Positions 20,721 through 31,090 of a stretch of 64,000 nucleotides of DNA are shown here, in pieces (position 1 is the first letter of the stretch; each line of letters opens with the position of its first letter). The notes under the pieces are model-generated. The model saw nothing but the letters and a program-made list of their open reading frames with translations, searched no databases and was not told the DNA's origin. This stretch comes from Closterium sp. Naga37s-1 (taxonomy: Eukaryota > Streptophyta > Zygnematophyceae > Desmidiales > Closteriaceae). The stretch covers positions 5,373,001 through 5,437,000 of the forward strand of contig CANJKZ010000723.1 in the NCBI GenBank assembly GCA_947471745.1, read 5' to 3'. The translations under genes and the position numbers were made by a program.

Positions 20721-23358
20721 CCGCCCATCCACCTCTCCCTACGGTGCACCAGTTCTCTTCACTCCAAAACCAGACGGCAGTTTACGGATGTGCATTGACT
20801 ACCGCGCACTGAACAAACAGACAGTTAAAAACAAATACCCCATACCGCGCATCGACGACTTACTGGACCAACTGCGTGGTGCAACAGTCTTCTCGAAGCT
20901 AGACCTACGGTCGGGTTACTGGCAGATCAAGATGGCGGACAACTCGATCCACAAGACGGCGTTCCGTACCAGATACGGCTCCTACGAATACTTGGTGATG
21001 CTGTTCGGACTTTGCAACGCACCAGCAACGTTCCAGGCGGAAATGAACCATATTCTCCGGCCCCTGCTGGACGAGTGCGTAGTGGTGTACCTGGACGATA
21101 TCCTCATCTACTCCAAGAACATGAAGGAGCACGTGGAGGATCTACGGAAGGTGTTCGAGATCCTGCGGAAGAATAAGTTCTACGTGAAACTGTCGAAGAG
21201 CGACTTCGCACTAAAGAAGGTGCAGTTTCTCGGGCACATGGTGAGTGCCGAGGGCGTACACGTGGACCCGCGTAAGATCGACGCCGTTAAAAAATGGAAA
21301 ATACCGGAGAACGTGAAGGAGTTGCAGCAGTTCCTAGGCTTCGCCAACTACTACAACAGGTTTGTGCCGCAGTATGCTAAGATAGCAGCGCCCCTGACCG
21401 ACCTACTGAAAAAGGATACGCCCTTCAAAAGGGATACTCCTCATCAGCAAGCCATGGAACAGCTACAGACAGCACTGACTACAGCGCCAGTACTCATCTT
21501 GCCGGATCCAGACAAGGACTACGTGGTGGAATCAGACACTAGTGACCAAGCAGTCGGAGCAGTACTGATGCAGGATCACGGACGCGGTTTGCAGCCCATC
21601 GCCTACCTCAGTAAGAAGCTACACGGAGCAGAACTAAACTACCCCATTCACGACAAGGAAGCCCTAGCGATAGTCGTAGCCTTCAAAGCGTGGAGGTGTT
21701 ACCTAGAGGGAGCCAGGACCACAGTCTATACTGACCACTGCAGCCTCAAATACCTGAAGTCAGAGCCAACGCTCTCACGACGACAGGTGCGGTGGATGGA
21801 TTTCTTGGAGACCCACTTCCACTACGACATCATCTACAAACCCGGGCTACACAACAAAGCAGACGCGTTAAGCCGCCCAGGTCATGTAGCAGGCATCCAG
21901 CTCGACGGGATGAACCCTCTACTCAAGGGTCTATTCCAACATGGGTACTCCGTGGACGGCGAGATAGCAACGGCTGAGAAACAGAAGCTGTTACAGTGGG
22001 AGAAAGACCTAGCGGTAAGGAAGGGTTCAGGAAAGATTTGGGTACCGAATTACGCCCCGCTACGGCAGATCCTATTGGAGGAATTTCACGACGTACCATA
22101 CGCGGGACATTTCGGGAGCAACAAGACGTTAGCGGGAATAGCGAAGTATTACTACTGGCTTCGGATGGCAGCAGACGTGCAGCAGTTCGTCACCTCCTGC
22201 GACACGTGCCAGCGGATGAAGAGCAGCAAACAGAAAAAAGCAGGATTACTTCAGCCTCTACCCGTACCGGAGCAGCCATGGCAAGTCGTTAGTCTCGACT
22301 TCATCACAGGACTTCCCTCGACCTCACGGGGACATGATTCCATCCTCGTAGTTATCGATAAGTTCTCAAAAATGGGACACTTCATACCGACCAACGCCAC
22401 CGCCACAGCTGAAGCAACTGCTCGCCTCTTCTTCGACCTCATAATCACCATCCACGGCATCCCCACTACACTCATCTCAGACCGAGACCCCAAATTCACG
22501 AGTAAGTTCTGGAAGGAACTCATGGGATTATTAGGGACCAAACTTGCGATGTCCTCAGCATACCACCCACAGACTGACGGACAGACAGAGCGATTCAATC
22601 AAGTGGTTGAACAGTTACTGCGCACAGCTTGCAAGGACGACGTCAGCCACTGGGACACACAGTTACCAACCCTAGAGTTCGCGTACAACAACGCCTCACA
22701 TGTGGCCACAGGGAAAACTCTTTTCTTCCTGTGTTACGGACGGGAACCACTCACACCACAGCAGCCAACCACACCGGCACACGTCCAAGCCGCACATGAC
22801 TTCGTCACCACCATGCAGCAGCTATGGGAGAAGACTCAGCGACGTCTCACCACGATGCAGAACTCCCAGAAGCAATATGCCGATCGTCAGCGACGAGATC
22901 ACTCAGTAGCAATCGGAGATCAGGTGCTTCTTGACACACGCAACTTGAACCTGTCTCACCTCCCATCCAAACTCCGGCCTCGCTTCTGTGGTCCGTTTCT
23001 CGTGGAGGCACAGGTGACACCAGTTACATTCCGCTTGCGCTTACCAGATACATGGAAGCTTCACAACGCTTTCCATGTCCAGCTACTGAAGCCCTACAAG
23101 GACCCCAACCAACAGTTCCAGGGACGGCAACTCCCGCCACCACCACCTGTTCTCATACAGGATGAACCCGAGTACGAAGTGGAGCGTGTTCTCACTCATC
23201 GGCGCCGTGGCGGCAAGACCCTCGAGTTCCTGATACGCTGGAAGGGATACGACCCCACTGAGGACAGTTGGGTTGCAGAAGCTGATATGGGCAACGCACG
23301 CCGTGCTCTCAAGGACTATCTTGTCAAGCAGGGTGTATCTCACGCCACCCAGCTTTGA
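20721..23358 (+). CDS. Gypsy C: RT, RNase H, integrase and chromodomain
   Basis: Open from about 20721; the first ATG is at 20788. RT has [23 protein letters not shown] and catalytic YLDDILIYS. RNase H has [24 protein letters not shown] and [10 protein letters not shown]. The integrase has the zinc region [10 protein letters not shown] to CDTCQRMK, then [20 protein letters not shown] and [13 protein letters not shown], with the catalytic Asp, Asp and Glu present. The C-terminal chromodomain ([27 protein letters not shown]) has the aromatic residues that bind modified histone tails and is known to direct chromoviruses to heterochromatin. It ends with TGA at 23356-23358. Confidence 0.94.
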
Positions 23359-23736
23359 GGGGGGGACGTGTGAGAGTACGACGGCTTATGCCAGCTATGC
23401 TTGCTTGCCTTTACTTTATAATGCTATTTCTAGCATAGGATAATTATATGCATGCATGAATTGCTTGATTTCCTAGACTAGGTGCTTTCCTATATTTTAT
23501 TATAGTTATAGCACCGAACTAGGTTGCGTGCACCAAATTCTGGCTTTTCGGTTGCCACCGAATTGCCTTCTACCGAATTCGGTAAGGATCTGTTCGGGAC
23601 GCTTCGCGACCCGCGGAACCTTCGCGTAACACCTGGTTACGGGGCCTTGTGTCGAGCCTATATATAGCCTTGTGTTGTACCCAGGTGATCATTCAATTCA
23701 AATTCTCTTTTCTGAGCTCGATCCTAGATCCTCACA
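23359..23736 (+). repeat. PPT and 3' LTR of Gypsy C
   Basis: The purine tract GGGGGGGACG (23359-23368) directly precedes the 368-bp LTR (23369-23736). The last base of the pol stop overlaps the start of the tract, so there is no 3' untranslated region. Confidence 0.93.
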
Positions 23737-23741
23737 TTCGG

Positions 23742-24076
23742 CTTCCCGGCGTCCAGCTGCCGGAACTCTGCAAGAAGGAAACAAAGTCGGCGTCCCTCCT
23801 TGCCAGCTTCGGTGGCCGCCACGTACTCCGACTCGGTCAACGACAACGTCGCGCACTTGATGCGCTGGCTCGACCAGGAGACTGCGGCCCCTCCGTAGAC
23901 GAACACGTAGCCGCCCGTGCTCGTCCTGCTCTGCTTGTCCCCGGCGTCGTCGGCGTCCATATATCCGACCAGCTCCAACGACTCAGGTCCACCGCCGAAC
24001 TCCAGGGCGGTGTCACATGTGTTGCCGAGGTAGGCGAGGCAGCGGTCGACCTCGCGCCAGTGCTGGTCGTTCCTCA
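23742..24076 (-). pseudogene. Copia D: central RNase H piece
   Basis: Minus strand. It encodes NDQHWREVDRCLAYLGNT, GYMDADDAG, GGAAVSWSSQRIKCATLS and TESEYVAATEAGKEGRR, the first half of Copia RNase H, and closely matches 37360-37680 of G. Homology stops at about 24076 in the middle of the domain and Gypsy E begins. The RT, integrase, gag and 5' LTR of D are not found here, so D was truncated at this junction. Confidence 0.9.
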
Positions 24077-24660
24077 ACAGCGCCAGTTCTATGGTTCCAT
24101 CATTCGCCTGATGGAACCACAGAAGGCAGCATTGCGCGGCCTGATGGAAGGGGTGAAGACGGTTGCAGTGCTGAAGCTACCAGACGGACAGCAGCCGTTC
24201 ACCCTCTACACCGACTGGAGCAGCGTAGGGATGGGAGCAGTGCTGAGTCAGATGGACAAGGGAGTGGAGAAGGTCGTGGCCTTTGCTTGCAGGACATGCA
24301 GCCCCGCAGAGGCCAACTACTCGTCATACGAGGGGGAGGGACTGGCGGCGGTCTTTGCAGTAGGGCATTTCAGGGTGTGCCTGCAGAGGCGGCATTTCAC
24401 CCTGGTAACATATCATCAGCCATTGCTTTGGATGATGCACAACCAGACGCTAATAGGCAGGAACGCGCGGTGGGCAATGAAGCTGCAGGAATACGATTTC
24501 ACAGTGAAGCACCGGCTGGGCAAGACGATGCAATACGTGGATGGGCTATCCAGGAACCCACCTTGTGAAGGAGATAAGCAAGGGACAGAGCAGGGGCCAC
24601 CGTCAGCGGCGCTCACCGCCATGGTGAGCGAGCACCGGCCAGGAGGACAGCAGCAGAGAG
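24077..24660 (+). pseudogene. Gypsy E: RNase H
   Basis: It encodes LPDGQQPFTLYTDWSSVGMG, VVAFACRTCSPAEANYSSYE, EGLAAVFAVGHFRVCL and WAMKLQEYDF, ending GLSRNPP. The conserved YTDWS, YSSYEGE and LSRNP positions identify it. The frame ends at 24680 out of register with the integrase, so at least one frameshift lies near 24650. Confidence 0.87.
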
Positions 24661-24673
24661 GAGCAGCAGACGT

Positions 24674-25978
24674 GTGGTAGGATCAGGAAACGCTGGCATG
24701 GATTATGGGAGAAACAGTGGAGGACGGAGGAGCAGGGGCAAGAGCAAGGGCGCGGGGACAACACTACCGGTGGTTCCAAGGGCAGGTGCAGCTGCAGACC
24801 AAAGACGGATGGAAGAGGGTACCGGCACCAGCAGAAAGAGAGGGTATCATACGAGAAGTGCACTGCATGTGGGGCATTACGGACCTTTGAGGACTCAGCA
24901 GCTGCTGCATACGGGGTGGTGGTGGGCAGGGATGCGGAAAGAGGTGAAGGAATGGGTGGCGAAGTGTGAGCTATGCTGCAGGAACAAGGCCAGCCTGCTG
25001 AAGAGCCAGGCAGAACTCCAGCCCTTGGCAATTGTGGAACTAGGGTACCGTTGGTCCCTAGACATCGCGGGAGAACTGCCAGTGTCGCGGAAGGGCAGGA
25101 GGTACGTCTTGCTCATGATAGAGCATGTGAGCAAGTGGGCAGAGGCAAGACCTCTGGTGGCAAAAACGCCGGAGGCGGTCGCCGAAGCATTCGAGGAGAC
25201 GGTGCTGACGAGGTTTGGGGCTTGCGGAGAAGTGCTCATGGATTAGGGGAGGGAGTTTCAAGGGGAATTCAAGGAGCTGTTGGCTGAGAATGGCATCCAG
25301 CATAGGACGACATCCAGGTACCACCCCCAGAGTGATGGACTCACGAAGCGGCTGGTGCAGACGGTGAAGAAAGGCATCAGCGCATACGGGGAAGCGAACA
25401 AGGGAGAATGGGACAGGAAGTTGGCGTGGGTGATGGCGGGGTATAGGTTCAGCAAGCAAGCGTCCCTGAAGGACGTCTCTCCGTACTACTTGCTCTTCGG
25501 GAAGCAGCCCATACTGCCAGTGGATGCGCCGAGGCTGCTGGTGGACAGCGTGACAGCTCGGACAGCTGAGAAGTGGGTGGCGCTGGCGGATGCCAGGGCC
25601 AGGTACGTGAAGAAGATGCTGCATGCAGCTATGGAGAGCTTGAAAGTAGCACAGCTGCGCGATATTCACCGTTACAAGCAGCGGCAGTTGAGTAAAATGC
25701 AAAGAAAGCAGCCGGAGATTGAAGAAGGGCAGGCAGTGTACGTGCGACGGGCAAAGAGAGACGGGTTGGACGTGGGAGTGTCCCAGCAGAGGTGGGAGGT
25801 GAAGGAGGTGCGGAAGTCAGGTGTCTTAGTACTGGAAGACAACCAGGGGAAGAGAGTCATGGATCATGTCACCAACGTGGCACGCGCGGGAAAGCAGAAG
25901 AAGCCAGCAAGCAACACTGGTCCCATGACCAGGGCGAGGGCAGTAGCAGCAGGTCATGGGAGGGGGCAAGAGAAGTAA
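24674..25978 (+). pseudogene. Gypsy E: integrase
   Basis: It carries the zinc region HVGHYGPLRTQQLL to CELCCRNKAS and the core SLDIAGELPVSRKGRRYVLL. TAG at 25244-25246 stands where a DxGREF motif is expected, consistent with CAG to TAG. The frame resumes with FQGEFKELLAENGIQHR and YHPQSDGLTKRLVQT. The catalytic Glu of the DxxTER motif is Lys here, a G-to-A change, so the enzyme would be dead even without the stop. The C-terminal part has RRAKRDGLDVGVSQQRWEV. Confidence 0.88.
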
Positions 25979-26160
25979 GCAGCAGAGCACACCAGGGGAG
26001 ACAGGAACAAGAACTAGGGGCACAGACTGGCAGCAGAGAAAGTAAGGAGATGGTACTACAGGGGAAGGAGAGGCTGTAACACGAGGTGAGGGAGGCACAA
26101 CGGTGAACAGACAGCAGGAGAGGGAGGTAACAGAGCGAGGCAGGCAAGAGACTGTGGAGG

Positions 26161-26484
26161 TGGGCGAGTTTCCGAGAGGCTTTAACCGTTTATAGCGTTC
26201 TGGTCACAGCTTTCAAATGTCTTGATTCAAATTGAATCTGGAGTGTCTTGCGCATAAGTACGAGGCGCGCGCTAGCGATTTTGGTGGGCCCTTAATCTAT
26301 CGAGAGTGAGAATGCTAGGGGAAACCCTAGCTAGGGAAACCTCGCTCTATACCATGTTAGGATATGAGAATCAATGGCTAGAAGGGGAAAATACAACAAG
26401 TATATATGAAAACTAACCCTAACCCTAACAAACAGAAAGTACACCTAGACTAATAATAGAAGCTATAACAAATATAGGTTGAAA
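26161..26484 (-). mobile_element. 5' end of a K-family Copia (N1, minus)
   Basis: On the minus strand an LTR of about 130 bp (26484-26355) ends CTAACA. PBS TGGTATAGAGC (26354-26344) and leader motif GGGCCCACC (26291-26283) follow. Leader sequence continues (CTCTCGATAG, CGCGCGCCTCGTA) and matches the leader of K at 41690-41750. The body of this element is missing to the left, where E begins. The LTR holds CTAACCCTAACCCTAACA, which looks telomeric but is part of the LTR. Confidence 0.75.
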
Positions 26485-26960
26485 ACAACGACAGGTTAGC
26501 AGTCGAAGGAGCAAAGCCAAGAACCGCAAGTTTCATCCTCAGTGTATTGTGCCACTCGCAAGGCGCCTGACGGAGAACATAGACTTGCCGTCGGAGGATT
26601 CACTGGGTTTTCTCAGGAAACGACCCAGTGAAGCGAGGTAGGCAACGCAGCCAGATCTCCTCTTGAAGGCTGCCCTGAAAGAAGATAGTGGAGAAGTCAA
26701 GGGAGTGCAGCTCGTAGTCACGCTGTGCAGCAACGTGTAGTAACATCCGAAGAGTGGTCATCTTTGAAGTGGGGGAGAAGGTCTCGAAGAAGTCGACCCC
26801 TTGACGCTGACTAAAGCCTCGCGCAACATAACGCGCCTTCAAGACAGGCGCGGAACCCGGCGGACGCTTCACCCTGAAAATCCACATGCCATCGACTATG
26901 TTTGCCCCACAAGGGAGAACTGCGTTGATGTAGGTGCCTGTGGACTTCTAGCATGCCACC
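26485..26960 (-). pseudogene. Copia N: RT N-terminal fragment
   Basis: Minus strand. It encodes MWIFRVKRPPGSAPVLKARY, VARGFSQRQGVDFFETFSPT, LDFSTIFFQGSLQEEIWLR and, after a frameshift, an AVLGFAPSTA-like segment. Homology stops at about 26485, where the N1 LTR starts, so the YVDD motif, RNase H and 3' LTR are lost. It is closest to the A/B/F family. Confidence 0.85.
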
Positions 26961-28149
26961 TCTGCGTCCATGGCTGTCTACCACTGAGAGGAGTACTGAC
27001 CCGTGATCGCTTCTGCGTAAGAGCGCGGGGTCAAAATATCCAGTGCATCCAGGTCCCTTTCAGGGGCAAGTAACATGGCAGCGAGATGAGGTACAACAGC
27101 CGCAAGGCACTCCAGCTCAAACTGCCTGTCCTCAAGGACGTCATAGCCAAGAACAAGCTCACCCTCGACGGATGGAGGATAGTTAGACTTAGAAACAAGC
27201 CTCGCGAAGCAGTCAAGGCGACAGGCAACAGCAAAGTCAACGAGCTCAGTGACTAAGGCAGACGAAGCAGCACACTCAAAAGTAGGGTTCGTGACAAGTC
27301 TGGTCAGACAATGAGCGACAGGCGGAGGATGCATGCGACGAGCATGAGGAACAAGACGAACAGGCGAGGCAGGACGAGACGCAGGCTCGCGACGCTGAGT
27401 CATTGATTCTGTCAGCTGAGTGTAATGAGAAGAAACATGCAGTGGAGAGTCAGGCGGTAACTGTGTCTCAGACGAGTCAGTCGATGGGACCAATAGAGGA
27501 GGAGTAGCACTAGTGGTAGGCGGCTCTGCAGAGGCAGACAGAAGATGAAGAACCTGGTGAAGCGCCGAGCCAAGTGGTGGCAGTGACGACTGCGGCTGCT
27601 GCCAGAACAACGGTCACCACTGTCGTGGCTGCGTAGCACTCCCAGCTTTGGTACCTCCAGCACCAAAACCTCCAGCACCTCGAGCGGCAGTCCCTCGAGC
27701 ACTAGAACCTCCAGCACCGCCAGCTGCAACACCTCGAGCTCCAACACCACCAGCACCAGAACCTGCAGCACCTCCAGCGAAGTACCTCATGGACCGCCAG
27801 CTCCAACACCTCCAGCTCCAGCACCGACAGCACCAGGACCTCCAGCACCTCCAGCAGCAGGACCTCCACTGCCAGAGTCTCCAGCACCGCCAACTTCAGC
27901 ACCTCTAGCTCCAGCACCCTTAGAACCCCGAGAAATGGACACAGGAAGAGGCAAAGACGACTCGTGCAGCTCCCAGAAGTAGGGGCATCATGGCAAAGGC
28001 TGCAACGCACACGCAGAACCTCCAGTAGTAGTACCTCCAGCACCAGAACCTCCAACACCTCCAGCGGCGGTACCTCCAGCACCGCTAGCTCCAGCACTTT
28101 CAGCTCCAGCACCGACAACACCATAACCTTTAGCACCTCCAGCAGCAGG
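26961..28149 (-). pseudogene. Copia N: linker before RT
   Basis: The minus-strand frame at 26978-27610 encodes SPVRLVPHARRMHPPPVAHC, LVTNPTFECAASSALVTELV, DYDVLEDRQFELECLAAVVP and ALDILTPRSYAEAITGQYSS, the conserved lead-in to RT. Upstream (27610-28149) is a degenerate array of CTCCAGCACC-type repeats, the counterpart of the Gly/Ala linker of A and F. It is cut at 28150 by solo LTR i. Confidence 0.8.
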
Positions 28150-28991
28150 TGCTAGAGACTAAGGACGGAGTCTAGGAAGCTTAGAGGCCGAAATATCACA
28201 AAATCGTTGGTCTCAATTTCTGGACAGAATCGCCGCGCTCACAAGAAACGCCGTCGACAATTTTGGATATGTTGTATCTTTAGAGCGTAGCTACAATTCC
28301 CAATTTGAATCGTACGAAAAGGTGAAGTAAATCTTGAGTTATGGATTTCGGCGCACTAGGGGGTAAGCTGCCACATAAACTTAACTCAATCACAAGAGTC
28401 TCACAAGTCTCACACAAGAAATTTAGAGTAGCTAGAAACCAGGGTAGGAGGGAAGAGGAGGACGAGAGGGAAGGTCCCCAAAGAGTCCCCAACCAAGGAA
28501 ACCCCATAAGCACATCAAATCCCCTCCCTATAGCAACCCCACTTTTACTTTTGTCACTTTCCCAACCTCCACAATCCACCTCAACCAAGTTGGCCACACT
28601 TGCCAACCCAATTTGGTTTCTCCCAACCAATTGGCAGCATCTACAGTGATGTCGACGAGTTTCCCAACCCCCAAAAGTCTATACCCCATATGGAGTCAAC
28701 CCCACAACTTCCCATAGTCACCACAACCAAATATCAAAAGCATACGAACTTCTAACGTTCGTAACTTCCTTGTTCGTGCTCTGATGGAAGCGATACTTGG
28801 TTCGTCGGAAGGCTCTTGAGCAAAGGAGTCACTTCAGATATTTGCTCAAGCCAAATAACATTCACACACACTCAGAAAAACCAAACCACATCAAACACAA
28901 ATTTTTGCACACGCTCACACCACGCATGCAACGCACAAATATGTGATGGGAGGCAGACAGACGTGAATGCAAGTGATAGCATCACATAACA
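28150..28991 (+). mobile_element. Solo LTR i, TSD GCAGG
   Basis: 842 bp, beginning TGCTAGAGACTAAGGACGG and ending GATAGCATCACATAACA. A perfect 5-bp duplication GCAGG lies at 28145-28149 and 28992-28996. Copies ii (43070) and iii (50190) are clearly homologous over their length. TG...CA ends with 5-bp duplications fit a solo LTR left by LTR-LTR recombination. No internal region of this family occurs in the window. A minus-strand frame (28280-28630) is partly conserved in copy ii but not in iii. Confidence 0.88.
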
Positions 28992-28996
28992 GCAGG

Positions 28997-29227
28997 ATCT
29001 CCAGTACCAGAGTGTCAAGCATTGGCAGCTCCACCACCCCTAGAACCTCTAGCAACAGACTCAAGAAGAGGCAGTGATGACTCTAGTAGCTCCCAGAAGT
29101 AGGGGCATTGTGGCAAAGCTGCAACGCACCACCAGAACCTCGAGTTGTTGTACCCTTGACTCCACCACCACTAGGATGCACTGATACCATGTCAAGATGC
29201 ACGAACAGCGGAATGAAATGCAATAGC
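28997..29227 (-). other. Copia N continuation and possible 5' end
   Basis: It continues the N linker repeats. TAGCTCCCAGAAGTAGGGGC recurs here (about 29086) and at about 27969, so part of the linker is duplicated. At 29178-29189 GCACTGATACCA is the complement of TGGTATCAGTGC, a PBS-like site, followed by TGTCAAGATGCACG. This may be the first 38 bp of a minus-strand LTR. If so, N has lost gag, protease and integrase. I am not certain. Confidence 0.4.
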
Positions 29228-29655
29228 TGTTGGTGCAACCCCATAGTTTGCACTCGGCTTGTTGTCCGTGTACGTGCATGCATGTGTGCATGGAATGGCA
29301 TGAGGGAAAATATATATTTCATGCTTACAATGGTGTGTGAATGATGAGGCATGATGTTGAATGTATGTTTCAGGTCAATAGCGAGTTATCTCTAGTCGTG
29401 TGTCACGTCGTCGTTTGCGTGTCGTGTGCGGTCTTTTCTATTTTGTCGTGTGTCGAACGTTCGGCGTACTGCAGGTATATGCTGCAGACGCATCAAGAAC
29501 TCATGGATGAGTTTATGGTGAAAATCGAGAGCCTTGGTTTCAAGACTCAAGTGATTCTGAAGCTCGCCAAAAGGGTAAACTTAAAGACAATGAGAAAAGT
29601 TACATTGCTTTGTGTCGTGTAACATTTCTCTTGGTGCAGGCCCTGTCAAATGTTA
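29228..29655 (+). repeat. LTR fragment of the L family
   Basis: Begins TGTTGGTGCAACCCCATAG and matches the 3' LTR of L at 53329-53557 (GTTTGCACTCGGCTTGTT, CATGAGG, TGTCACGTCGTCGTTTGCG). It is longer than that copy and is cut at 29656 by element F. It encodes nothing recognisable. Confidence 0.8.
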
Positions 29656-29828
29656 TGTCTGCTACAGTTTGTTTAGGCTGTAGTGGGGTAGATACTATGG
29701 GGTACAGTAAGTTTAGGGTTTCCTACTTGTACCCAACCCTTTTCCTAGTGCAATCACTTCTCTCATTCTGACATGGTATTACGAGCCTAGGTTAGGAACC
29801 TAGGACCGCTAGTTCCTAAGGGCCCACC
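29656..29828 (+). repeat. 5' LTR, PBS and leader motif of F
   Basis: The LTR is 118 bp (29656-29773), TGTCTGCTACAG to CATTCTGACA, with the AGGCTGTAGTGGGGTAG core of A and B. The PBS variant TGGTATTACGAGCC starts at 29774. An inverted pair (CCTAGGTTAGGAACCTAGG) follows, then GGGCCCACC at 29820-29828. Confidence 0.9.
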
Positions 29829-30405
29829 GTTCCGCTAGAAGCGCCCTCGTGCGCCGTCCCTTACTCGCGCCCTCGTGCGCCTCGTTCCTAGTGTGCCCTC
29901 GCGTGCCCCTTCCTCTCACGCTGCCCGTGCGCAGCCGCTAGCCGCCCGCGCACGCGGCCCGTTTTTCGAGCGCGTAGCCCGCTAGCCACCCGCGCGCGGC
30001 CCTTTTCTCGTGCGCGCAACCCGCTAGCCGCCCGCGCCGTCGACGCCGCCCACGCGCAGCCTGCCCTGGCCTCGCGCGGCCCCTAGCACAGCCCGCGAGC
30101 TGCTCGTCGACCGCCGCGCGCCGCCGCCTCGTGCCCGTAGGCCGCCGCCCGCGCTAGACCGCCCTCACGACGGCTGCCGCCCGCACGTAGGCCGCCGCCT
30201 CGCACAACCGCAGACCACGCGCCAGCCCACCCTCCCTGACCGAGCCGCGCTGTCCTGCCCGAGCCGCGCCGCCCTGACCGAGCCGCGCCGCCCTGACCGA
30301 GCTGCGCCGCCCTACTGTGCCCCACCTGCAGCACCTGCTGCTCCTGTTACTGCTACTGCTACTACTGCTACTGCTGCTACTGCTCCTACTGCTGCTACTG
30401 CCACT

Positions 30406-31090
30406 ATGGCCAGTCCTACCGTTCTCACTTTTGACGCTGAGGGCCGTCCGATTAAGTTTGACGTTTGGCTCAATGACCTGCACCTGTTCCTCCAGATCAC
30501 TGCCAAGGACGATGTTTCCCTGTTTGACCACACGTCCGGCGCCGCTCCTGCTCCTGCTGCTACGGCTGACAGCACTGCTCGCTCACAGTGGCAGACCCGT
30601 GACGCTCATGCTCGCCTAGCCATTCGCAGCCACATGCCGTTAGATGAGCGTGAGCATTTTGGCCAGCATAAGACCGCTAAGGAGCTGTACGATGCTGTAG
30701 TTGCACACTACTCCTCCCCTGCTACTGCTGCGATAGGCCGTCTCTCGCTGCCCTATCTCTTCCCCGATCTGCCTGCCTTTGCCACTGTAGCTGACCTCAT
30801 CACGCACCTCCGTACTAGTGATCTTCGCTACCGTGCCGCGCTTCCCCCTGATTTCCTAGCCAAGAACCCTCCCCCGATGTACCTCACACTCTACCACCTA
30901 GTCACCCGCCTCCCTGACTCTCTTCGCACTGTGAGGGACCACTTTCTCGCCCTCTCCCCCACCGACCTCACTGTCGACCTACTCGAGAAGGAACTCCTAG
31001 CAGCTGAAAAGAGCATTGTAGCTGTAGGTGCCTCTCATGGCGACCCTCGTGCTCCCTTCTTTGAGGGGTGCTCCCCCGTCCCCCCTCCTC
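30406..31090 (+). pseudogene. Copia F: gag N-terminal domain
   Basis: It starts at an ATG after a CTGCTACTG trinucleotide array, as in B. It encodes FDAEGRPIKFDVWLNDLHLF, SQWQTRDAHARLAIRSHMPL, LPYLFPDLPAFATVADLITH and AAEKSIVAVGASHGDPRAP, nearly colinear with residues 1-220 of B. Soon afterwards the frame is lost (about 31090) and continues in the next frame. The domain corresponds to the UBN2-like gag of Copia elements. Confidence 0.9.

Larger units (their letters stand above)
17880..23736 (+). mobile_element. Ty3/Gypsy chromovirus C, full length
   Basis: A 5.86-kb Gypsy element with two 368-bp LTRs (about nine substitutions by eye), PBS, gag, protease, RT, RNase H, integrase with chromodomain, PPT and 3' LTR. 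The flanks are GTCGG (17875-17879) and TTCGG (23737-23741): a 5-bp duplication with one mismatch, inside D. The order protease-RT-RNase H-integrase and the C-terminal chromodomain place it with the chromoviruses. One small deletion near 20720 breaks pol; otherwise it looks intact. Confidence 0.96.
24077..26160 (+). mobile_element. Truncated Ty3/Gypsy element E
   Basis: A plus-strand fragment holding RNase H and integrase only. No LTR, PBS, gag, protease or RT is seen. It begins abruptly inside D at about 24077 and fades into a purine-rich, Gln/Gly-coding tail by about 26160. The protein differs strongly from C and has no chromodomain match, so it belongs to another Gypsy clade. Confidence 0.85.

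Noticed and set aside
26413..26430. Interstitial telomere repeat CTAACCCTAACCCTAACA
   Set aside because: Only two and a half units; the corresponding position in the K-family LTR has similar AGGGTTT words, so it is part of the LTR.
28280..28630. Small minus-strand protein gene in solo LTR i
   Set aside because: A related frame is seen in copy ii but not in copy iii, and there is no recognisable domain; probably chance conservation by descent.
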